Shown here: one piece after another, positions 55,201 to 64,000 of the stretch | How the letters are laid out: each line of letters starts with the position of its first letter | Numbering within the stretch: position 1 is the stretch's first letter | DNA from: Incurvaria masculella | Lineage: Eukaryota > Arthropoda > Insecta > Lepidoptera > Incurvariidae | Direction: 5' to 3' | Assembly: GCA_946894095.1 (NCBI GenBank) | Contig: OX335652.1 | Coordinates: 6,161,001 to 6,225,000, forward strand | DNA: 64,000 nt | The notes under the pieces: model-generated | The model's input: the letters and a program-made list of their open reading frames with translations, nothing else | Databases searched by the model: none | What the model was told of the DNA's origin: nothing | Translations under genes and position numbers: made by a program

Positions 55201-58200
55201 AGCTGTGAGTTCAAATAACATCCATCTCAATGTTATCGTACTCAAATAAAATCTAACTCAATGTAGCCATGCCTTAAAGAAAATCAGTTCAATGTAGCTG
55301 TGTGCTCAAATAACATCCATCTCAACGTAATCGTACTCAAATAAAATCCATCTCAATGTAGCCGTGCTTAAAATTAATCCAGTTCAATGTAGCTGCGTGC
55401 TCAATTACTATCCATCTCAATGTCATCATACTCAAATAAAATCCATCTACATGTAGCCGTGCCTTAAAGAAAATCAGTTCAATCAAGCTGTGTGCTCGAA
55501 TAACATCCATCTCAATGTAATCGTACTCCAATAAAATCCATCTCAATGTAATCGTACTGAAATAAAATCCATCTCAATGTAGCCGTGCTTAAAATCAATC
55601 CAGTTCAATGTAGCTGAGTGCTCAAATAACATCTATCTCAATGTAATTGCTCAGATAACATACATCTCAATGTAATCGTACTCAAATAAAATCCATCTCA
55701 ATGTAGCCGTGCTTAAAATCAATCCAGTTCAATGTAGCTGCGTGCTCAATTAATATCCATCTCAATGTAATCGTACTCAAATAAAATCAATCTCAATGTA
55801 GCCGTGCTTAAAATAAATCCAGTTCAATGTGTAGCTGTGTGCTCAATTAACATCCATCTTAATGTAATCGTACCAAAATAATATCCATCTCAATGTAGCC
55901 GTGCCTTAAAAAAATCAGTTCAATGTAGCTGTATGCTCAAATAAGATCCATCTCACTGTAGCCGTGCCTTAAAGAAAATCAGTTCAATGTAGCTGAATGC
56001 TCCAATAACATCTATCCTAATGTAATTGCTCAAATAACATACATCTCAATGTAATCGTACTGAAATAAAATCCATCTCAATGTAGCCGTGCTTAAAATCA
56101 ATCCAGTTCAATGTAGCTGCGTGCTCAATTAATATCCATCTTAATGTAATCGTACTCAAATAAAATCCATCTCAATGTAGCCGTGCTTAAAATCAATCCA
56201 GTTCAATGTAGCCGTGCCTTAAAGAAAATCAGTTCAATGTAGCTGAGTGCTCAAATTACATCTATCCCAATGTAATTGCTCAAATAACATACATCTCAAT
56301 GTAATCGTACTGAAATAAAATCCATCTCAATGTAGCCGTGCTTAAAATCAATCCAGTTCAATGTAGCTGCATGCTCAATTAATATCCATCTTAATGTAAT
56401 CGTACTCAAATAAAATCCATCTCAATGTAGCCGTGCTTAAAATCAATCCAGTTCAATGTACCTGCGTGCTCAATTAATATCCATTTCAATGTAATCGTAC
56501 TCGAATAAAATCCATCTCCATGTAGCCGTGCCTTAAAGAAAATCAGTTCAATGTAGCTGTGTGCTCGAATAACATCCATCTCAAAGTAATCGTACTCCAA
56601 TAAAATCCATCTCAATGTAATCGTACTGAAATAAAATCCATCTCAATGTAGCCGTGCTTAAAATCAATCCAGTTCAATGTAGCTAAGTGCTCAAATAACA
56701 TCTATCTCAATGTAATTGCTCAGATAACATACATCTCAATGTAATCGTACTCAAATAAAATCCATCTCAATGTAGCCGTGCTTAAAATCAATCCAGTTCA
56801 ATGTAGCTGCGTGCTCAATTAATATCCATCTCAATGTAATCGTACTGAAATAAAATCCATCTCAATGTAGCCGTGCTTAAAATCAATCCAGTTCAATGTA
56901 GCTGCGTGCTCAATTAATATCCATCTTAATGTAATCGTACTCAAATAAAATCCATCTCAATGTAGCCGTGCTTAAAATCAATCCAGTTCAATGTAGCCGT
57001 GCCTTAAAGAAAATCAGTTCAATGTAGCTGAGTGCTCAAATTACATCTATCCCAATGTAATTGCTCAAATAACATACATCTCAATGTAATCGTACTGAAA
57101 TAAAATCCATCTCAATGTAGCCGTGCTTAAAATCAATCCAGTTCAATGTAGCTGCATGCTCAATTAATATCCATCTTAATGTAATCGTACTCAAATAAAA
57201 TCCATCTCAATGTAGCCGTGCTTAAAATCAATCCAGTTCAATGTAGCTGCGTGCTCAATTAATATCCATCTCAATGTAATCGTACTCGAATAAAATCCAT
57301 CTCCATGTAGCCGTGCCTTAAAGAAAATCAGTTCAATGTAGCTGTGTGCTCGAATAACATCCATCTCAATGTAATCGTACTCCAATAAAATCCATCTCAA
57401 TGTAATCGTACTGAAATAAAATCCATCTCAATGTAGCCGTGCTTAAAATCAATCCAGTTCAATGTAGCTAAGTGCTCAAATAACATCTATCTCAATGTAA
57501 TTGCTCAGATAACATACATCTCAATGTAATCGTACTCAAATAAAATCCATCTCAATGTAGCCGTGCTTAAAATCAATCCAGTTCAATGTAGCTGCGTGCT
57601 CAATTAATATCCATCTCAATGTAATCGTACTCAAATAAAATCAATCTCAATGTAGCCGTGCTTAAAATAAATCCAGTTCAATGTGTAGCTGTGTGCTCAA
57701 TTAACATCCATCTTAATGTAATCGTACCAAAATAATATCCATCTCAATGTAGCCGTGCCTTAAAAAAATCAGTTCAATGTAGCTGTATGCTCAAATAAGA
57801 TCCATCTCACTGTAGCCGTGCCTTAAAGAAAATCAGTTCAATGTAGCTGAATGCTCCAATAACATCTATCCCAATGTAATTGCTCAAATAACATACATCT
57901 CAATGTAATCGTACTGAAATAAAATCCATCTCAATGTAGCCGTGCTTAAAATCAATCCAGTTCAATGTAGCTGCGTGCTCAATTAATATCCATCTTAATG
58001 TAATCGTACTCAAATAAAATCCATCTCAATGTAGCCGTGCCTTAAAGAAAATCAGTTCAATGTAGCTGAGTGCTCAAATAACATCTATCTCAATGTAATT
58101 GCTCAGATAACATACATCTCAATGTAATCGTACTGAAATAAAATCCATCTCAATGTAGCCGTGCTTAAAATTAATCCAGTTCAATGTAGCTGCGTGCTCA

Positions 58201-59030
58201 ATTAATCTCCATCTCAATGTTATCGTACTCAAATAAAATCCATCTCAACAAAGCCGTGCTTAAAAGAAAATCAGTTCAATGTAGCTGTGAGCTCAAATAA
58301 CATCCATCTCAATGTAGTCGTACTCAAAAAATATCCATCTCAATGTAGCCGTGCCTTCAAGAAAATCAGTTCAATGTAGCTGTGTGCTCAAATAACATTC
58401 ATCTCAATGCAATCGTACTCAAATAAAATCCATCTCAATGTGGCTGTGCTTAAAAGAAAATCAGTTCAATGTAGCTGTGTGCTCAATTAGAATCCATCTC
58501 AATGTAATCGTACTCAAATAGAATCCATATCAATGTAACCGTGCCTTAAAAAATCAGTTCAATGTAGCTGTGTGCTCAATCAGAATCCATCTCGATATAG
58601 CCGTGCCTTAAGGAAAATCAGTTCAATGTAGCTGTGTGCTCAATTAATATCCATCTCAATGTAATCGTACTCAAGTCAATCTATATCAATGTAGCCGGGC
58701 CTTAAAGAAAATCAGTTCAATGTAGCTGAGTGCTCAAATAACATCTATCTCAATGTAATTGCTCAAATAACATACATCTCAATGTAATCGTACTCAAATA
58801 AAATCCATCTCAACGTAGCCGTGCTTAAAAGAAAACCAGTTCAATGTAGCTGTGAGTTCAAATAACATCCATCTCAATGTTATCGTACTCAAATAAAATC
58901 TAACTCAATGTAGCCATGCCTTAAAGAAAATCAGTTCAATGTAGCTGTGTGCTCAAATAACATCCATCTCAATGTAATCGTACTCAAATAAAATCTATCT
59001 CAATGTAGCCGTGCTTAAAAGAAAATCAGT
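52211..59030. repeat. four higher-order blocks of 1.73-1.89 kb in an A-B-A-B pattern
   Basis: The private marker AATGTGTAGCTGTGTGCTC occurs at 52211, 53939, 55826 and 57680 (spacings 1728, 1887, 1854). Blocks 2 and 4 share further private variants (CTCAACAAAGCCGTGC at 54601 and 58248, ATGTGGCTGTGC). Blocks 1 and 3 lack these but share other variants. The real unit is thus a pair of about 3.6-3.7 kb duplicated once. A deletion of about 94 bp distinguishes block 4 from block 2. Confidence 0.85.
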
Positions 59031-59470
59031 TCAATGTAGCTGTTCATTAATGACATCCTGTTCAATGTAGCTGTGAACAAATAACATCCATGTCAATGAA
59101 GCTGTGTGCTCAAATAACATCCATCTCAATGCAGCTATGCTCAAAATACATCCATCTCTACGTAGCCGTGTTTAAAAGAAAACTAGTTCAATGTAGCTGT
59201 GCATTAATAATATCCAGTTCAACATACCCATGATAAAAAAACACCCATTTTAATTTTGCCGTGATCAAATAAAATCCAGTTCAATGTAGCCATTCTCAAA
59301 TAACATACACTGAAAATTAATGGACTCAAATAGTACAGTTAAAATAGATGGGACTCCATTAACAGCTCGTAAAATAGGGAGTTCAATCTAATCCATCCCC
59401 AAACATACAATTTAATGTAGCAATGATCAAAGAACATCCAGTTCAATATAGTGCTCTATTAGGATACAAT

Positions 59471-60179
59471 GTTTGTTGGCAGAGTAGTCAGGTTTACAAA
59501 CCAAGCGGTTCAGTGCTGAGGAAGATGTAGCCTGTGCTCGAATAACATCTTTGGAATATATTGTAGCTGGAAACCGATTCCACTATAATATTCCATTGTT
59601 CAAATATGAAAGTTCAATCTCGATAGCTCAGCAATAGTCCGCAAAACAGTGAAGAAAACCCATAATTGTATAGTATGTATAAATAAATGTACCACGGCTA
59701 CATGTTCCTTGCTAAGTATAAGCGTGGATAGAAACACGTACATGTGGCACAATGTATTTCTGTTCGATTAATTAAAAAAAATGAGTCGACCTGTAATCGT
59801 GTAGAGCCAGCCTGTGATGTATTCCAGTAGAATATCCAGATAAGTTTTGAAACAGTTCTTCTTTTCTGTGATTTTGTAACTAGCTAAATTTTAAAAGATT
59901 AAAAAAACAGGTTCGTCACCCAGCATGATAATTCCGAAATTGCCGGAACCATCTTGTCCCCTCCACCTGTGAATTGCAACACATTAGTATTGTTAATATA
60001 CATACAGCACAGTAAGGCTGGAGTGCACCATCGCTGGTTAACGTTAATGACTTTATTAAGATATGTCTGTCCTTAGTTAATGAGATATGAAGAAAGAAGA
60101 CGGATACATCTTTAGTAATAACATTAACGGTAACCAGAGATGCTGCACTGAAGCCTAAGTATAAATAATGCAAAAATGC
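59471..60179. other. array margin and unassigned sequence
   Basis: Single degenerate monomers (AAGATGTAGCCTGTGCTCGA-ATAACATC at about 59522) fade into unique AT-rich sequence. I recognise no gene here. Confidence 0.45.
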
Positions 60180-60277
60180 AAGCGCAATATAAAAATGTCC
60201 TGGCATGCCACCTAATTTTAATGTGGTGTAGAGGGCTATGTCATGAATGCAGGTATGGTATGAGCCATAAATATCTA
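60180..60277 (+). repeat. SINE tail fragment right of the satellite
   Basis: AGCGCAATATAAAAATGTCC, TGGCATGCCACCTAATTTTA, ATGTGGTGTAGAGGGCTATG, GGTATGGTATGAGCCATAA. As on the left side, it starts just after the satellite-like segment of the SINE. A LINE fragment follows immediately. Confidence 0.7.
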
Positions 60278-60282
60278 TTCAG

Positions 60283-60952
60283 GCAGAATTCGTGGGAATA
60301 ACTCGAGCTACAGAGGAAATCAAAAAACAGATATGAATGATCTCAGACAGCACATCTGTATTAAATAACAAATTTAACTCGGGCCTAATTCTAGAATGTT
60401 ATTGCGCCCTAGAATAAGTAGCGAGAAACAATCATGTAACTCTGCAGTAAATAAGAGGACACAGTGGCTCCTTAGGCAATAACGCTGCAGACGAAATGGC
60501 CTAAAAAGGACCCAGTACTGTATAACGGATCCAGAACCGATAGAGACTATACCCCTCATTCAATTCAAAAACTGGCTACAGGATAGAACTAAGATGCTTC
60601 ATACTACCGGATGGAAATGCTTGGTAGGCTGCAGGCAGGCCAGAGGTCGTCCCATCCCTCAATAAGCACTTCACGCACAAGCTATTGCATCTGAAAAGGA
60701 ATGATCAACGCACAATGGTGGGAACGATAATAAAACATTATTCGCTCAACAAACACCTCGACAGTTTGGGGGGTTACTGACAGCCCTCTATGTGGTGGCT
60801 GCATAGACACAACGGAAAGAACCTCCCATGTACTGTTGGAGTGTGGATCCCTAACAGAGGCCTATGAGAATTTAAAGGGTATGCTGCACTTCTGGGATCA
60901 GCTGGGATAGCTCACAGAGTCTCTTTTGTTACGCACAATGGCCTCCCTGTGT
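60283..60952 (+). pseudogene. RNase-H-bearing LINE, C-terminal fragment, copy 1
   Basis: It aligns with the copy at 61280-62190: CAGAATTCGTGGGAATAACT, CTCGGGCCTAATTCTAGAAT, GCCGACGAAATGG-like and AACTGGCTACAGGATAGAAC. It continues through the CCHC-type zinc knuckle region (CTATGTGGTGGCTGC..CATGTACTGTTGGAGTGTGG). Stops and indels occur throughout. It encodes the end of the RNase H domain and the C-terminal zinc finger of an I/LOA/R1-like LINE polyprotein. Confidence 0.6.
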
Positions 60953-61186
60953 TACGTGCATTTCCCGACGTCTCGAAGTGCAACCAGCATTCGACGAGAG
61001 TATGATATTGGCGGTGGCATTGGCATCTGTCACCGAACGCGTCCACAGGTTGCGGATAGTGTACGGGCCCTCAGATATGAGGTCTAACTGTCCGCGACTG
61101 TGTGCGGACAATTTGGCGGTCATTCTCGAAGGGTGCTGGGGCTCTCATGGCTGGGTCTCTATAAAATTGCACTAAACTATAGATCA
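60953..61186. other. unassigned segment between LINE fragments
   Basis: GC-richer sequence with GGATAGTGTACGGGCCCTCA and GTGTGCGGACAATTTGGCGG. It is not part of the flanking LINE copies and its origin is unknown. Confidence 0.3.
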
Positions 61187-62220
61187 AAACAAAGTCGGGA
61201 ACTGGAGCGGGTGTCTTCTCCCGAGATGCGAACATTAACATCTCAACAACCCTAGGCGCCTTTAACACCATATTTTAGGCAGAATGTGTGGGAATAACTC
61301 GAGCCGCAGAGGCAATCAAAACCAGAAAGATGCATGACTATCAGATTAGAATTATCTCAGATAGCGCATCTATACTAAATGTACTGTTAATTTCATGTGT
61401 TTAAAATTTTCTGTTTGAAAATTTTATTTCTATGTTGAAATACTTAAATTATTTATTTATCTTAAATACTATTTACTATGCTGTATGGCCAAAAAAGTAA
61501 ATAAAGGATTTGATTTGATTTGATTTGATTTGATTAAACGCACTGAAAAACAACAAAGTTATCTCGGGCTTAATTCTAGAATGTCATTGCGCCCTAGACG
61601 AAGTAGCGAAAAACAATCATGTAACTCTGCAGTGGATAAGAGAACACAGTGGCTCTGTGGGGAATGACGCTGCAGATGAAATGGCCAAAAGAGGATCCAG
61701 TACAGTACTAACGGGCCCAGAACCGATAGTGCGTGCCTATACAACTTAGTCAATTTAAAAACTGGCTAGAGGATAGAAAGATGCTTCACAATACAGGATG
61801 GAAACACCTGGTAGATTGCAGGAAGGCTAGAGAGGTCATCTCATCCCTCAATAAGCGACTCACGCACAAGCTTTTGCATCTGAATAGAAATGATCCACGC
61901 ACAATGGCGGAAACAATGACAGGACATGGTTTACTCAACAAACACCTCCTTAACCTGGGGGTAACGGACAGCCCTCTATGTCGTGGCTGCATGGAGACAA
62001 CGGAAACAACCGCCCATGTACTGTTGGAGTGCAAGAGTGTGACCGACCAACGGGCGCAGACTCTGGGAGCACTGGGATCCCTTACAGAGGCGTGTGGGAA
62101 TGTAAAGGGTATGCTGGGCTTCCGGGACGAGCTTGGATGGCTCACATAGTCACTTTTGTTACGCAGAATGGCCTCTCTGTGAAGAAGACTTAGCGCGGAA
62201 AATATTTTGCCCAACTAACT
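61187..62220 (+). pseudogene. RNase-H-bearing LINE, C-terminal fragment, copy 2
   Basis: The best-preserved copy. It starts in RNase H (GAACTGGAGCGGGTGTCTTC.. = TGAGVF-like) and continues through the AECVGITRAAEAIK-like segment, then HNHVTLQWIREHSGSVGNDAADEMAKR-like (segments recognisable by eye). The 61733-62149 frame carries FKNWLEDRKMLHNTGWKHL and the zinc knuckle LCRGCMETTETTAHVLLEC (C-x2-C..H..C). It is broken by a 155-bp insertion and stops. RNase H places it near I, LOA or related clades. Confidence 0.65.
61380..61534 (+). mobile_element. short LINE 3' end insertion with (TTTGA)n tail
   Basis: A segment of about 155 bp ending GTAAATAAAGGATTTGATTT, then repeated TTTGA/GATTT units. It interrupts the RNase H region, which reads on continuously in copy 1. 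TAAA lies on both sides (61376-61379, 61535-61538) as a possible short duplication. It is typical of an extreme 5'-truncated non-LTR insertion. Confidence 0.7.
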
Positions 62221-62225
62221 TACTA

Positions 62226-63640
62226 ACTAACAAGGATGGGACCTCAAGCGCCTGAACGAATGTGGCTATACAACTGTGGTGCACGCCGATGACATCACGA
62301 TTTTGATCAGCGGCAAATCAGAAAAAACTACTTTGTAATATTATGAGATCAGCCCTAAGAATCGTGGAAGACCGGTGTGGATAGAACAGACTCTTAGTAA
62401 ATCCAAACAAGACAGAACTAGTTCTGAACAAGAGAAAGTTAGCAGACATGGACCTGCCGAGGTACTTTGGTACAAAATTAGAAATCTCAACTGAAGTCAA
62501 ATACCTGGGAGTAATCCTTGAGGGTAAGCTGAACTAGAACAAACACTTTGACGTGTTTATTTTGTATATAGAAGGTGTGGATATCTTTCTGGCAATACAA
62601 GAGAATGCTAGGGAAGAGCTGGGGCCTAAAACCCCCTATAACACGCTTGCTGCATACTGCTGTAATCCGCGCAATTATAGCATATGGAGCAATAGCATTG
62701 TGGCCAATAACAGATCTGATCACCGTGAAGGCTAAATTACAAAGTTTCCAACGCCTCGCATGTGTAGCCACGACAGGCTACATGCGTACAACCCCCACGC
62801 AGGCACTGGGAGTCATGTTCAACCTGCAACCCTTACACCTACACGTACAGCAGGAAGCAGCCATGTCAGCTTTCAAGCTAAGAGCTGCAGGATTGTGGAA
62901 ACAAAGCTATCGAACTCCACATACACGGATCATGGAAGAGGCCTTGAAGGACCAACCCATGCTCGCAGCAATAAGTGACAGAATTCCTATAAACCACATC
63001 TTTGTGAAACACTATGACATCCAACTAATTGAAGGAGACACTGACCAATCTGGGGTGAAGGAAATTAGAATCTATACAGATAGATCAATGACAGAGAAAG
63101 GAACTGGGGCAGGTGCCTTCTACCGGGATGTGAACATCAACATCTCAACAACCCTAGGCGCTCTCAACTCCATATTCCAGGCAGAATGCATGGGCATTAT
63201 CAAGGTGGCAGAACTAAAAAAAACAGAAATATGTGTGACTACCAGATTAAAAACAGAGTGTGCGTTCTATATGCACTAAAAAACAGAAAAGTAAACTAGG
63301 GGCTGTACTGAACGTGTAGGAGTAATAATATAATCATTATGCCCTGGAATAAGTTGCAAAAAACAACCGAACAATTCTACAATGGATATAGGGACACAGT
63401 GGTTCACTGGTAGACGAACTGGCCAAAAGAGGACCCAGCACAGTACCGACAGGTCCAGAACCCATTGTACCTTTACCCTTCAGCCAAATTAAAAACTGGT
63501 TTCAGGAAAGAACAAAGATGCAATACAATACCGCATGAAAAGTTCTGGTAGACTGCAGGCAGGCCAGAGAGGTCATCCCCTCCCTCAGTAAGCGCGTCAC
63601 GCATAAACTATTACATATGAAAAGGATTGATAGAATGTTT
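62226..63640 (+). pseudogene. RNase-H-bearing LINE, RT-thumb to C-terminal fragment, copy 3
   Basis: RT remains: GTGCACGCCGATGACATCAC (HADDIT, a variant of YADD) and VNPNKTELVLNKRK-like and VKYLGVILEGKLN-like stretches in shifted frames. A 234-residue frame (62575-63279) spans the thumb/connection (AVIRAIIAYGAIALWPITD, FQRLACVATTGYMRTTPTQA) and the RNase H start (IRIYTDRSMTEKGTGAGAF). Asp and Glu positions of RNase H are visible at IYTDRS and FQAECMG. The C-terminal part (63330-63630) is degraded. Confidence 0.65.
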
Positions 63641-63860
63641 TCCTAAGCCAAGTTAAAAATAAGGCAACACAGCAAAGCATAGAAGCTCTTACCGCTACAG
63701 CAAAAGACCATTACTTCGCTTTGGAAAGCAACCAAGCACCTCAAACATCCACAAGTTGCAACTGCCCTCCTACAGCAAGCAGGCGGCCAATGGGCGAGAA
63801 GTGACAAAGAAAAAGAAAAAGTCGATGCATTCTCTTCCGGGGCATATACAAACTAAACCA
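63641..63860 (+). pseudogene. Jockey-like LINE fragment (pre-RT region)
   Basis: The frame reads SLWKATKHLKHPQVATALLQ, then GGQWARSDKEKEKVDAF. This matches the linker between endonuclease and RT in Jockey-type elements ('LWKATK.LKRP..PPL....G.WA.SD.EKA..FA'). It is followed by a stop. Confidence 0.5.
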
Positions 63861-64000
63861 AAGTGATGACTCGAACTTTGTTGTGATGATCAAAAGTGAT
63901 GATTAAAGTGATTTTGAGATGTTGCTAGACATATAATTTGGCAGACAGGTGAAATCGTAGAAAGTCAATGGAGACAGTTAATGTAACTAAAGGGCGAGCG
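63861..64000. other. window end, unassigned
   Basis: Contains repeated AAAGTGATGA motifs (about 63862, 63892, 63908). Too short to interpret. Confidence 0.3.

Larger units (their letters stand above)
42115..59470. repeat. 17-kb satellite of 29-33-bp monomers, derived from the SINE body
   Basis: About 550 monomers of the type ATCCAGTTCAATGTAGCCGT-GCTCAAATAA fill the stretch. Main variants: ATCCATCTCAATGTAATCGT-ACTCAAATAAA (31), ..GTAGCCGTGCTTAAAATAA (31), ..GTAGCTGCGTGCTCAATTAAT (33), ..GTAGCCGTGCCTTAAAGAAA (32) and a 29-bp ..GTAATTGCTCAAATAAC. They alternate to give units of about 95 and 190 bp. Monomers are strongly diverged at both edges (42115-42360, 59040-59470), as expected for an array homogenised from the middle. 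Minus-strand ORFs of 60-74 residues inside are by-products of the repeat. Confidence 0.95.

Noticed and set aside
44577..57400. Many minus-strand ORFs of 60-74 residues (..ATLNWIDFKHGYIEMDF..)
   Set aside because: They are translations of the 31-bp satellite monomers. They recur only because the repeat recurs, and show no independent coding signature.
42115..59470. Regular about 30-bp repeats resembling a CRISPR array
   Set aside because: There are no unique spacers; monomers abut directly and the genome is eukaryotic. It is a satellite.
61786..62214. 142-aa minus-strand ORF
   Set aside because: Antisense to the LINE zinc-knuckle region, which has the clear protein motif.

Overview
The window looks like repeat-rich nuclear DNA from an insect, most likely a moth or butterfly (Lepidoptera). 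It is AT-rich and has no bacterial-style gene packing. It carries dispersed repeats that I know as typical of Lepidoptera: the AACCGACTTC..GGAGGAGGTT repeat and the AGGGTTCCGTACC/(GTCC)n repeat. It also holds a mariner, non-LTR retrotransposon fragments, many MITEs and a large SINE family. I see no conserved single-copy host gene. The species assignment is inference.

1-33 kb is a patchwork of nested transposable elements. Two related CR1/L2-like LINE copies (1.4-3.2 kb minus, 10.25-11.2 kb plus) share a 3' end and a covarying 3'UTR stem-loop. A SINE of about 400 bp occurs in about a dozen full or partial copies with two different Pol III heads. One head is tRNA-like. The other joins a tRNA A-box to a 5S-rRNA segment. 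Nesting is explicit: SINE into GTCC repeat (4.57 kb), LINE into SINE (10.25 kb), and mariner into SINE with a TA duplication (11.94-13.19 kb). There are also foldback elements and MITEs, a 124-bp CpG-rich tandem repeat (22.8-23.3 kb) and several strong hairpins.

33,372-39,306 is a 5.9-kb DNA transposon. It has about 65-bp terminal inverted repeats flanked by an exact 4-bp duplication (TGTA). Its transposase gene reads intact on the minus strand as four coding exons with consensus splice sites and matching phases, predicted at 899 aa. Exons 2, 3 and the start of exon 4 are diverged copies of one module, and two introns carry SINE insertions. The family looks like a Sola-type or related DDE-like transposase with a DUF7869-like core; that name is tentative.

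39.3-42.1 kb holds MITEs, a 30-bp perfect inverted repeat and a hAT-like MITE whose interior has expanded into TTAGG-type telomere-like repeats.

About 42.1-59.5 kb is a 17-kb satellite of 29-33-bp monomers. The monomer matches a segment in the body of the SINE (an exact 22-base match exists), and SINE tail fragments flank the array on both sides. The array shows higher-order organisation at about 95/190 bp and again at about 0.9 and 1.7-1.9 kb.

60.2-64 kb holds decayed, rearranged pieces of an RNase-H-bearing LINE, one interrupted by a short LINE insertion with a (TTTGA)n tail, and a Jockey-like fragment. Apart from the transposase, the first LINE's RT frame and a short second LINE tail, coding sequences are broken.
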